This document shows positions 12,754 through 24,150 of a DNA stretch of 64,000 nucleotides, piece after piece. Origin of the DNA: Apus apus (lineage: Eukaryota; Chordata; Aves; Apodiformes; Apodidae); NCBI RefSeq assembly GCF_020740795.1, contig NC_067285.1, positions 77,600,342 to 77,664,341 on the forward strand, in the 5' to 3' direction. The notes beneath the pieces were generated by a model, which searched no databases, had not been told where the DNA came from, and saw only the letters and a list, made by a program, of their open reading frames with translations. A program made the translations under genes and the position numbers. Positions within the stretch are counted from its first letter, which is position 1, and every line of letters starts with the position of its first letter.

Positions 12754-15089
12754 GGAGAAATGCTGCCCCGGTAGGCTCTTTCCTGCGGCATGGATTTAGT
12801 TACAGTACCGTCCCGTGAGTTAAAGGAAAGAGCGGTCCCTTCTCTGCTAGTGGCCTTGCTGAGTGAGTGGCGAGGCTGGGGACACATAAAAGGCGAGGTC
12901 AGCTACAGGCCTCACTGCGTGTTTGCTCTGCCGGAGCGGCTGCCTTCCCCAGAACTAGGCCAGAGCGGTACCGGCCGCCGGCGAACGCGGCGGGCGGTGG
13001 CTGAAAGGTGCAAGGCTCAACCACAGACGCTGGAAAGAGCGCCTTCCTACATCCTCCTACAAAAAAAATAAAAAAATTAAAAAAAAAAAAATCCTCCGGC
13101 TACAGGCAAGATCGAGTCTGCTTTTGACATCCCCCCAGTGCCCCGGGAGTCTTCCCTGCAGCATAGCTGATCCCGAGCCGCCTTTCTACGCCTAGGGACT
13201 GGCATCTGAAACATTAGCCAGGGAGCTGGAGCGGCTCTTGCAACATCCCTAAGCGCTTCCCGAAAAGGTATCCCGGGAATCTTTCCCCTCCCCTGCCCTC
13301 CGAAGCCCCTGCAAGGAAAGCAGGCCCGATGTGTTAGCCGAAGCACGAAGCATCCGAGGAATTTCCACCAGGGAAACGAGCCCTTTCCGCGGGGCTGGCG
13401 GCTCTCCACTCCGCCCCGGCCCTGTCTGCCCCCGGTGCTGGGGACCGGCAGGCGCAGCCCCCGGTGGGGCCGTACCTTCAGGCATGGAAGCGCTTAGCGG
13501 TTTCCACGGTATTAACTCCTAACAGGGTGTGAAAAGTATTGGGGATTGAAAAAGCTGTGGGAAGTGGAGGCTTTCCAAGTCAGCCAGGCTGGAGCTTTCC
13601 TCCCCTCTGCAGGCGAACACCTTGCGTTGCTCCAGCCTCCGGGCCCTAGGAGAAGCAGCCCCGCCGCGGCAGCCGTGGATCAGGCAGCTCGCCAGGTGCG
13701 GTGCCTCACGCCGTTTCATCATGAGCTTTTATGGCTGGATAAAATGGCATGGAGTTTTGCCACTAGCCTGGTGACAGCACTGTCGAAGGTGCCTTGGCTT
13801 CGCCGGGCCGGGTTTCCCGCCTTCTTTTGCTCCGGGAGCGGAGTCGGGGCTTGGCTGTGCCTCCAGCCACCATGGCCCCACAACCCTGTGTCCCTCCCGG
13901 GGACCACCTCCAGCCCCTCTGCAGCAGGCGGCTGAGCGGCGCGGGCCGCGTTCCCGGAGCCACCCGGCAAAAAGCCTGCCGTCCCCTTCCTCCCAACACC
14001 GTCTTGTCAGGCTTTTTTCCTATGGTGGTTGGTTTGGTTTGGTTTTGGCTCGGTTTGGAGGGTTTTGTTGTTAGTTTGTTGGGGACGGCTTATAAGCGTT
14101 ATCTGTCCGAAAAATACGGGCAGGGCAAGTATTTCAAATCTGATTAAATTAAATCAACCGTTAGCACGTGTTCTAATTAAAGCAGAGATTCACACCCCTA
14201 GCACTGCCTCCCCGAGGGAGCATTACGATCTGTAACCTCTGCCTGCAGTCAAACGCTCCCTTCTACCGCAGGGGGGAACTAAAAAAAAAGTTTAATAAAT
14301 TGTTTCTCCCTGCTGTAAAAAACGGTGGATGGCGCAAGAGCTCACTCCTGTCAACCTGAGCTCCCCCTCGGGCACTGCTGCAAAGGGCAAGCCTCAGCCT
14401 TTGGTGCCACCGGCCTGCCCCTTCCCGCCCCCCACGAGCGCAGCCCCAGTGTCGGGTGGCGGTACCAGAGTGAGGGGCAGTGACGCCAGGAAGGAGACTC
14501 CAAGGTCTGGCCGGTGCGCCCGGGGAGGGCGCGGTGAGGGGCTAGCAGCGGGAGAGACATTAGCAGCTGGAGAAGGAACCGAGCATCGTATCCCTTACTT
14601 GGCTTAGGCAAAGGCACAAAGAGAAAACCCCTCCGCTAGGAAAAAATATATTCCTCGAGTACTCACGGAGCGGTGCGTCGAGCTGTGCCCGTTGCCGACG
14701 GCGGAAGGGGGAAAGGCGCCGGCACCGCCGCCGGCTCCTCCGCGGGCTGCTGCGCTCCCATCAGCCGAGCTGGGCGGCAGCGAACACGGTGTCTGGCTAG
14801 CCCGGCGGTTCGGAGGAACTCCGAGATTAAAAAGACGGACTTCTTCTGTGAATAAATCAATTTATGAACATCAGAGCATGTTAAAGAACTTTAAAAAGTC
14901 CCCTCCTCCGACCTGTGGTTGAGGGACAGTTAAAAATAATTGCCCTTGTTAAGGGGCAGAAGACCAGGTTACAGGGAAAACTACCTACTTTCAAAGCCCG
15001 CTAATGGCCGTACGATTAACTAGGTTACTTAAGCCTAATAACCTCCCTAGCATCAGTCCCAGTGACCCACCCCATTAAGCCCCACCAGC

Positions 15090-15110
15090 GAAACCCTATA
15101 AAACACGCAA
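15090..15110 (+). promoter_or_regulatory. TATA-box candidate
   Basis: TATAAAA at 15097-15103 lies in moderately GC-rich DNA (CCCTATAAAACACG), with no coding ORF after it. It could start a non-coding transcript downstream of HAND2. Evidence is only the motif. Confidence 0.2.
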
Positions 15111-15460
15111 GGGGAATGTCCAACATATGAGCACATTTATTAGTATTATGTTCCTGAGATAACATGTGCCCCTACATACCGCTGCAGACAGGTTGGGGAA
15201 AGAGGGAGCCCTGTTTAGGGCATGTCTTGAGACCAGAACCAAGGCACCGGGAGAGTGATGTGTGGTCCTCACCGTTACTGTCACTCAGTCTCCTGTCCTC
15301 TGCTTTCCTCCTCCCGTGTTGGTGTCTCCAGCCAAACAATAGCTACGTTTATGGCGAGCCTTTCCCCCCACTGATTAAACCCAAGCCAACCAATGGCAGC
15401 CAGAACGAAACTAAAATTCACGGAATATCTTTTCGATCATAAACGGGAATTAAAAGCTAA

Positions 15461-15510
15461 AAAAAAAAAAAAAAAAAAAAAGAGGAGAGGGGGTGGTGGT
15501 GACGGTGAGG
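15461..15510. repeat. Poly-A followed by G/A-rich tract
   Basis: About 20 A followed by GAGGAGAGGGGGTGG. Low-complexity DNA with no gene. Confidence 0.8.
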
Positions 15511-16449
15511 GAAGACAAAAACTCTTCCACAGAAACAGTTCTTGCAGTAACACCCTCGGTAGAGGAGCGGTCGAGGGGAAGAGAGGGGAAAGGGAAATCG
15601 GGGAAGCAGCAAGCCCGGTGTCTCCCATGCCTTCCAGAGCTGCAGAGAAATAGGATGCTTTCCCGGCATTTCCCTGCCAGGGCGAGGTCTCTGTAGTTTA
15701 CTACACGTGAGTTGTTACGGTATTTGCCAAGATTCGGAGCGGGGCTGCTTGGGGCACAGGCACACGCAAGCGATTAGGGAGTGGGGAGCTCCAGCCAGCC
15801 GGGGGAGCACAGCTGCCAAAGCGGGTCCCCGAGGGGTGCTCCTGGGCCTCCCTGCCCGTGCCTCCCAAGGGAGGCAACACCGCTCAGCTCACTGCTGGGA
15901 GTTCCTCCCTCTTCGCCTCCCCCGGCTGGAGTAAAACCCCACCCAGGGTCTGCAGAAGAGGAAACCGTCTTCAAGCTTTGACTGCAGAATTCTGCACCGA
16001 CACCTTCACCCTCCAAACCCGATTTCTGGAGAAAAATCTGCCCCGGACTCTGCCCCAGGCAGCAGCAACAGGGCAGGCGAGCAGGAGCCGGGCTAACTGC
16101 CGATGGAAGGTGGCCGGGAGGCGTCCAGCCCTCACACAAAGCTGACTCGAACTGTGGCTGTTTTCGCAATAGTTTTAACACTGTGGCAGCGATGAAAGGA
16201 AGAAAAGCGGCAGGGAGGGAACAGCAACACCCTGCCGAGCTGCCCATTCCTGGTAGTGCCGGCTCTGCAGAGGGTTTGCCGGTGATAAACCCTGTGGGCT
16301 GATCCCGCAAGCCCACCTTCTCGGGAGCGGCGCCCACCCCATCCCCCGAGATGCCCGGGGCACCAGCAGCTCCGCGGCAGTGGGGCTGGGGGATAGGTGC
16401 GCTCTGCGCCCCTTCCCCACACCTCGGCAAATGACAGCGGTTCTGTTAT

Positions 16450-16522
16450 TAAACGTATGTTTTTTGTTTGTTTTTTTGGTTGGTTGGTTTTTTTTGTGGG
16501 TTGGCTTTTTTTTTTTTTTTCC
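16450..16522. repeat. T-rich (TTTG/TTGG) tract
   Basis: TTTG, TTGG and poly-T units over about 70 bp. No gene. Confidence 0.8.
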
Positions 16523-16669
16523 TCTCCTTTTTCCTAGAGGGCTATTTTAACTCGTAAAATCTTGGTCTGGCTTGGAACTTGTCATAACAGGAGCCTGTTT
16601 TATTTATTGTGTTATTTATTTCTTTTACGCGCAACAATACCCTGAACATAGGTCCGTTTGAAAAAAGGA

Positions 16670-16850
16670 GTTTCCAAAAACAGGAAAGAAAGAGAGAGAG
16701 AGAGAGGAAAAGAGAGAGCAAAGGAAGGAGAGGGGGAAAGAGAGAAAGAGGGGAAGAAAGACAGAAAGAGGGAGAGGAGGACAGGAGGAGACGAAGTGAG
16801 ATAAAGAAAGAAAGCCAGAAAGAAACCAAGAAAGAGAGAAACCACACATG
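16670..16850. repeat. Homopurine GA-rich tract
   Basis: About 170 bp of almost uninterrupted purines on the plus strand (GAAA, GAGA, GGGA units), with only a few C or T breaks. Tracts like this can form triplex DNA. The Arg/Glu/Lys-rich frame over it is an artefact. Confidence 0.9.
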
Positions 16851-18159
16851 CCAGTCCTTCAAAATTAAAACAAGAAGCCCAGAAGGATTCTTTTTGGTAT
16901 TAATATTACTTAACATTTAAAACTCCGGGAACTTCAAACAAACTTTTTGCAGGGAAAAGAAAGAGAAAAGAACTATTCTCTGGAAACCATTTGTTCGCAA
17001 CTCGAACTGTGCCATTTTGGCTTAGAAACAAAACTAGAAACGCCCAACACTCTGTCCCCGTCCCCCCACCCCCACATACGTCTTTTCAGCACACATTTTA
17101 AAATAAATATCCTTACGAGTCTTTCCAGAATGCTTCCTTGTTACAAACTGATAGGATAGGTTACAACATCTCCCAGCTGTGTGCCTGGAAGTTAGGATTT
17201 AGTTCTTTAAATAACAGGACAACATCTGCAGGGAAAACAATCGCAACGGCTTCTGCCCCCCTCCATTAAGCACTGCCGACTGGTGGCTGGGGGGCAGGGG
17301 GCAACGCCTTCCCCGCTCTCGGAAGATGTGCTGGGGCTCCGCGGGCACCAGGGACCAGCCACCCGGCAACTGGGGAGGCCCCGCTGGGCATCAAGGGGGC
17401 ACTTCGTAGGCTGGATGCAGATAACCCGAGGAAAGAGACCCCAAATAGTTTTTGTTTCAGCTAAGGAGAATTTTTTTTTTTTTTTCTTCCCCAGTTTCAC
17501 CGTGCTTTTCGTCCGGCTATTCAGCAAAGAAAAATAAACCCAAGCAAATTCGGGAAACTAGTGTCCACAGAATTTAATAAAATAGCAAAAAGATTGCCAG
17601 AGGTCTGCGCGGAGGTGTCCGGCTTGGAAAACACGGGGAGAACCCGACACCTTTTTCGTCCCAGCCAGGGATTAATTCAACCTCGAGGATATTATCGTAG
17701 GACGTTTGCTTAGCGAAGCTTTCCTGTAGGTATTTTATCTGAGACTACTGTTTACCACCTAAAAAATGCAGGAAGCATTTACAGTGTGACCTCCTGTTTT
17801 GGAGCTTACAACAGGTGTCAAATCTCTCTTTGGGGGGAGTTACATACCTAAGTCTTTGTACATGTACAACTAAATAATATTACCACTTTATCTATTTTAA
17901 ACCATATGTGTGCAAAAGAAACAACCCAGGAAAGTTAAAGTTTTTAACACCTTCTATGCTTATACTGCTTAGACTCAGTTAGAATGTCGGATATGACCTT
18001 ACCGTGTTTCAATCTCTCTTTTCTTGTGGCTTTTAATGAGATGCTGTAGTGGGAAAGATCGCTGCCCGTCTTTGATAAGAAGTGCTCTTTTAATCTCAGG
18101 TTAGTGTATGTCTTCTTAGGGCTGGACAGGTAAAAAATATCTTTGTTTTCAAAATTAAG

Positions 18160-18260
18160 ATGTGCGAGTAATGGCATTGAAAATGTCATAATGGGATTGA
18201 AAATGACGTAATAAACATAGTCGTATTGACATCTATTAAGACAATCGGCCATGAGAAATA
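18160..18260. promoter_or_regulatory. Candidate element with CRE-like site
   Basis: An AT-rich non-repeat stretch with TGACGTAA (18204-18211), a CRE/ATF-type half-site variant, and the related repeated phrases GAAAATGTCATAATGGGATT and GATTGAAAATGACGTAATAA, which share GAAAATG(T/A)C. It may be an imperfect tandem of two regulatory half-sites. The function is unknown. Confidence 0.25.
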
Positions 18261-18614
18261 AAAAGTATTACTAAGCACATGCTTGAGTTGGTTTACCTCT
18301 AGGAATTACAGTTAATTTACATGTCTCCTCGCCTTCCTGTATCCAGCGAGATATCTCTTCCCTCAGCCAAGGGTGAAAAAAAAAAAAAAAAAAAAGGTAA
18401 AACACCATCTAGCTTTTTGTCCGGCAGGGAATGGCATTTCTAACAGATGTTTTACAAAGTCCGAGCCAGCTGCCAAAAATACCCTGAGGACTGAGCCCCT
18501 AACTCGAGGCGACGCAGAGCTCTCTCATCCATGCCTCAATGTATGGGCTTATGTCCAAATACCCCTATAGTTAGATATTAAAGCACCGGCGGAGTTACTC
18601 TGGGCCATGGAGAG

Positions 18615-18660
18615 CGGGTGCGTATAAAACCCTCACAGACCTAGTCCCATCAGGTTGTTT
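18615..18660 (+). promoter_or_regulatory. TATA-box candidate next to CpG patch
   Basis: TATAAAA at 18623-18629, in the context GGGTGCGTATAAAACCC, lies just before the CpG-rich patch starting near 18730. A TATA box beside a CpG patch is a plausible promoter for a non-coding RNA. No ORF of note follows. Confidence 0.28.
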
Positions 18661-20229
18661 TAGGGAAGTTCCGGAAAGTGTAAAAAATAGGTGTCTGAGG
18701 ATATTTTTCCTTTTCTTTTCTTTGGCACACACCCCCGCTTTGTAAACGCCCTCCGCGCCAGGCACCGGCTGGGCAGGGGAACGGGAGTCCGAGGCGGGCC
18801 GACGCGGGCTGCCCGGTCACCACCTCCCCTCGCCGGGGGATGTGCTGGGAATGCTCCAGCCGGCCGCGGAGCTCCGTGCAGGGCGCAGCCTGGCACCCGC
18901 TGCCCGGCCGCGCTGCGCAGGTACGGGGCACACACCGCAGAAGGCTGCTCTCCAAACTAAATCACGGCTTGCCTCTCCACCCTTTACTCCCCTCCCCCGG
19001 GACGACTCCCACCGAGAGTCAAGTTCGAGCCGGTTTCCTGAAAGCAAATCGTCTGTTTCAGAGCCCCAGGACACAGTGCACAGGAGGATGCTGCGAGGCT
19101 GCGGGAACGACTCCCAGGTAGCCCCGACGCTGAGCTAGGGGGAATTTAAGGAGAGGGACAAACGAAATACCGAAAGCACTCGCAGCTTGCAGCTCACAGC
19201 AGTGCCCAGGGCGAGGCGGACTCCTGCGGGGACCGGGGCTTTCAACCCCCAGGGCTCACCCCGCGCACGCCTCACCCGCCTCTGCCAGAGCGGCCGCGAA
19301 GATCCAGCAGCAGAGACACGCTTGCTGTTGTTTTTGGTTTTGTTTTGGTTTGGTTTTCTGTGTTTTTTTTTTTGTTTGTTTGTTTTTCCCCCCCCTAGAC
19401 AGTGATGAATCCACACACAGAAAATGGCAGAAGGGGAACGCGAGGTTGCCGTGCTCCTGCGCCCGCCCAGCATCCCTCCAGCCGCGGGAGCTCTCTGAGC
19501 CTCCCTGCCTCTCCCAGAGGATGGATGTGCTTCATGGCCCTACCCGCATGGAAACCCAGGCCATCCTGCCAACGACATGTTGCCTAAATAAAGATAAAAC
19601 ATGCTATACATCACAGGCTTTCTCGGTTATTCTCAATGACTTGTCGATTGCTCCCCCCCCATTCCCACCCCTACCTTCCCACGCCCGGCACACGTGCAAT
19701 GATAGAAAATTGTTTTAAATGACGAGGGGTCACATAGAGCCATCCTGATCGTTTAGTAAAAATAACAGAGCTATTACAGAGCTGAAGGAAGAAGCCTGTA
19801 AGTCCATCCACACATGCTTCAATATTATGCCTCGACTGAACACACGCACACACAAATATATATATATATGCAGCAGGATCGTCCCATGCGAGTCTCTTCA
19901 GCGCCCTCTCATTAGGTCATAAATGCACACATAGATGACGGTGCGTGCTCATGTGTGTCGGGGAGGAGGGGGAGACGGGGAAGGGCTGCTTGTATCTTCG
20001 GGATGGAAATGCACGTAAAGCCTTTTATAAGAACTCGGGAGACAGCAGTTGCTCACTAACCTACACTTCTTCATTTTTATTTTTTTTTTCATTTCATGTA
20101 TATTGCCAAAAACTGGAAAAAATTAAATTCTTTAAAGGTTTACTTTTGAAACTGTGGCTGGAGTAAACTATTCAGGTGTAAATAATTACCAAAGTCATGA
20201 AAGCGGCAACTGCTACATGTGTTTATTCA

Positions 20230-20234
<5 letters not shown>

Positions 20235-20260
<26 letters not shown>
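20235..20260. repeat. Poly-T tract
   Basis: About 26 T in a row in AT-rich DNA. Confidence 0.9.
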
Positions 20261-20261
<1 letters not shown>

Positions 20262-21302
20262 TCGTTTGATCATTTTAATCCTTAACTGTTTGCCAAATTC
20301 ACATACTTGTAATTTACTAAACTTCGTCTCTACCAGGGTAGGGATTAGATTCCAGAGCCATCCTGTTCTGTCTCTGTGGAGTAGCTTGACTGGAACAAAC
20401 TGGATGCTTCTCAAGAATTACCCCGGTATTTGGAATACATTTCCATATCAGATTAGAGAAATTAGAACTGAATCAAAGATGCTTCCCCTTTCATAAACGC
20501 TACCAGACCTACTCGGCTTCAAACTCCGGAGAAGAAATGAGTTATTGAAGAAAATAAATTGTTTAAACACAATGGATTCATGCACAAATGAAAGCATTCC
20601 CTGGAGCAAGAGAAGAGAGATTTGGCTGGAGAGCACGAAAATAGAACTATCCATTAAGAGAAAGCCTTGGAGGATTAGAAGAAACGTGAATATATAATAT
20701 ACACTATATAAACAAAACCGCAGGACTGATTTCAGCCACGCTTTTTTTCAGCCTGCTTTTATTTTTTTATTATTTTTTTTTCCTTTTGCTTGTGCTACAG
20801 TTTCAACCTATTTATCTCTTCAGAAAGGCATGCTGGAAAAAGGCAGAGAAACTAATTTTTTTCTTGCGTGTGTGCTCTTTTAAAATCTTTTTGCATAGTA
20901 AGACAACACTTGAACATGTTCTGCTGTTGTAAAAGTGTTTTTTATCAGGTTGTAAATTACTGCCCCTCTGACAGAGCAGCCGGAAATGTAAATCACACTG
21001 TAGAGCTGAAGTTATGAAAAAGTGTGTTACTTATTCTGCATCCCAGGAAGATCATGGGGCTGTTGGATTGGGAGGGAAGGGGAAGGCTTGTTTACTATTT
21101 TCCTGCTCCACCAAACTGTTGGCTCCACGGTGCCTGGGACTTTGATGAGAAAGAATGGACAATGTGCAGAGTCCCTTCCTGTGACACCCAGGCCACTGCC
21201 ACTTGGGAGGTCCTTTGGCCTAATGCAACCACAGCTAACTGCTCCCAACAGGAGGCTCTGTGGATCAGGCAGGGTCACAATTATACTTCTGCTAAAGGCA
21301 AG

Positions 21303-21415
21303 AGGGTTTTTTTGTTGGTTTTGGGTGGGTGTTTTTTTGGGTTTTTTTTTGCGTGTGTGTTTTTGGTTTTTTTTTTATGAGAGAGAAAAAGAGAGGAAGA
21401 GACAGGGGAGGGGGC
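21303..21415. repeat. T/G-rich tract followed by GA-rich tract
   Basis: TTTTTTG and GTGTGT units (to about 21378) pass into GAGAGAAAAAGAGAGG on the same strand. Low complexity with no gene. Confidence 0.8.
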
Positions 21416-21529
21416 TGGGCAAGCGATTGAATTCAAGCCTTTCAATTCATCTGGGAAGGAAAGACCGAGAGCGGTGTTAGCAGGGACCGTTTCAAAGAGG
21501 CAAGAGTAAAATCAGGTTGCTTCCACTCA

Positions 21530-22690
21530 GAGGAAAGTGACGGGTGATGGGGTGCGGGGCGCCAGGCACGGCGGTCACCCCCGACCCTGGGGCTGCTCCC
21601 TGTCAGGAGTGGCAGGCCTCCCCCGCGTCCGTGCTAGGGGTGTTGGGGGTTCATCCGCTGGCCCGAGACCTCGCTGATGCCAGAGAGATTAAATGAGCAT
21701 TGCTCCTGAAATGTACGGAGGAGGGGGCGCCACAGCGCGCAATAAGCCTCTAAGCGTCGCACAGTTGCGCGGAGAGGGAAGAAGGGCTCCAGAAGAAGAA
21801 ACCTCCCTCCCCCTGCTTCTGATTTCGACACTCGGGGAACGCGAGTATTTTCCCGGAGCATTGCGGAAAGGACGGGACGGTTGATTTACGTTGTAAATCT
21901 CGAAGAGGGCGCTGAGCTTCCCGGCGCTATTAACCCCCCCGCTTACTTGCAGCGGGGTGACGGGGGGAGGAAGACGGGGGTGCTCCCGACCTCGTCCAAT
22001 TCCCAGGGCGGCGGATGCCGGTGCCGATCACGTAAAGCGGCTTCCCCGGCTCCGCTGCCGGCCTGTCCTCCCCGTTTTCGGCCGCTCGGTGGGGTCTGAG
22101 CCCATAGCCTGCCGGCCGCCCTTCCCCATCCCCGTCCGCTCTCCCCTGACCCCGGTCCCCTTTAAAGCCCCCAAATTCAAGCCCGCTCCGTTCCCCCGCC
22201 CTGGGAGCGTTCCCCCGCTGGACCGGGGGCTTTGGCCAGACCCGGATCATGGCTACTGCCTCTTGTCGCAGCCGCCGGGCAGAGTAGGGGGTCCCACCTC
22301 GTCTCCCGAGCCCACCAGCCCGCTCGTCTTGCCTGGGGCAGAGGGAGCCCGTAAGCCGCCCAACTCCCGACAACTACGCTCCCAGCCCTCGGTCTCCCTT
22401 ATTAGGCATAGAGAACGGACTGAGCGAGGCAGGACCAGGTCCGGGGACCACCCGAGCCCCGGCCACCGGCCCCGACCCCGCTTGCCGTCCCCCCCCTTGC
22501 TTACCTGGACGAGACTTCCCGTGCTCGGCGACGTGCTCGCAGCGGGTCGGCATCGACGGGGAGGCCTTGAACCCCCGAGCGCGGAAGGGCCCGGTTATGC
22601 CCCCCCACGCACCTCCAAGAGATTCGGCGGAAGGAAGAGAAAGGGAGGGGGAGAGGGAAAGTCTTTTCCCCCCTCCCTTTCTCTCTCCGT
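21530..22690. other. CpG island downstream of HAND2
   Basis: The densest CpG patch outside the HAND2 gene itself, about 1.1 kb. It contains SP1-like GC boxes and two CTCF-core-like sequences near its left edge. It may be the promoter of a downstream non-coding RNA or a Polycomb-bound island. No spliced transcript structure is evident. Confidence 0.55.
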
Positions 22691-23059
22691 TTGAGCCGAA
22701 GTGACCCTCAGTATCTGGAGAAGGTTTTTGAAGACGTTTGGGAGGGAGAGAGAGAGTTTTCTGCTGAGAAACTCAATCTGCCATACAGTAGCGGCTGCAT
22801 CTGGGATCTGTCACCGCTGACAGCACCACAGGGCACAGACATGATCTTCCGCACAACACTGCAACTCCCCAAAATACCCTTCTCGCTCCTAAGGTGTCTG
22901 CCGGGTTGCATCGCGCTCCCTCGCCAAAAGGGGGAAAGCAACCTAAATTCCCGGCAAACAAACACACCGAGGGAAAGGCAAGCGAGACCCCCCTCCACAC
23001 ACTCCTTTCCCCTCTGCAATGTTGAACACATGGCCGCCAAGGAAGCAGGGCGAGAGGCG

Positions 23060-23180
23060 ATGTCATGCTCGGATGGCGCAAAGGCCATAAATGTAAGCGC
23101 TAGCGCCGCGAGATTCCCGAGAATGACTTTAATGAATAATTTCGGAGACAGTTATGGCTTTAGGTAATTACTGCGCGGCT
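23060..23180. promoter_or_regulatory. Candidate conserved non-coding block
   Basis: The block contains GGCCATAAATGTAA (Hox/Cdx-like), a perfect 10-bp palindrome GCGCTAGCGC (23097-23106), TTAATGAATAAT and GGTAATTAC. It has no repeat character and differs from the flanking CpG islands. Conservation is inferred and not tested. Confidence 0.25.
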
Positions 23181-23534
23181 GTATGAAAACCAGATTTGGG
23201 AGAGAGGCAGTCAAAAACGGGCCGTACGTCTAGGCTCGCTCCTGCCAACCCTCCCCCCCCGCATCCCTGCCAGACCTCCGGGCCTCCCCAGACCCCAGCA
23301 GCCCCCCAGCTGCCGGGGTCCTCCTTCGGTCATGGCTCCCAAGGAAACCGGCGGAGTCTTGAGGCTTGGTTGGGGTAGGGAAGGTAACTTTTTTTGTTGT
23401 TTTAATCTCTTCCGCCTCCTGTATTTTCTGGCAGGACATTTCATTGTATTTTAGGCCTGTTTTAGAAAACTGCTATGGGTTTGCATGCGTATTTATCTTT
23501 TTAAAAAGTTCATTACACGCAGCTGTTTCAGCCT

Positions 23535-23565
23535 ATAGCCACATATGGTATGCAAATAGAGACCC
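23535..23565. promoter_or_regulatory. E-box plus octamer composite motif
   Basis: A CATATG E-box (23542-23547) is followed two bases later by a perfect POU octamer ATGCAAAT (23550-23557). Both are exact consensus matches in a non-repetitive stretch downstream of HAND2. Activity is unknown. Confidence 0.35.
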
Positions 23566-24059
23566 CTATAGGAGAACCGTCCTCTCTAATATCCCCACAT
23601 GTTTGTTCAATATACGTGGCCGGGAAAGCGACTCTACTGCTATACATTAAAATATAATTTTACATTTTTCTTCCGAGTACTTTGGACAACGCAGGGGCTC
23701 GTTCCTGCTTTGAACAGCCTTCACTGTTAGCAAATAAACGGCCCCGGGATGCGGGCGCACTGATCTCCATTGTTTCGCTAATCCATTACTGCTGTTCCCA
23801 AAACCCCACTCCCGGCTGCAGCCGTACCTAGCGCTCTGCCCGGCAGGGCTCCACAACCCCGCTCCCCCCAAAACAGGCCAGCAGGACCCGGCCCGCTCCA
23901 CGCAGAGGGCTGCTCGGCCTCCTCCCGCGGAGAGGCAGCTGCAGCCTCCAGGGACCCGGAGGAGAGGTGCCGCGGTCACAGCCTCAGCCTGCAGAGGAGC
24001 CCTCATGGGCCGGCCATCTCCCATAAAGCCCAGCGGTAGGTTTTGTTGGGATTTTTCTC

Positions 24060-24150
24060 GGTTCGGGCTTGTTTTTCGGGGTTATTTTTTCCTTCTTTTT
24101 TTTTTTTCTTAACTTCTTTTTTATTATTTTAATTTTTTTTTATTTTTCCC
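24060..24150. repeat. T-rich low-complexity tract
   Basis: Poly-T with scattered A, C and G over about 90 bp. Confidence 0.75.

Noticed and set aside
21957-22694. 245-codon plus-strand open frame
   Set aside because: Pro/Arg-rich translation of a CpG island, with the opposite strand open too. No protein-like features.
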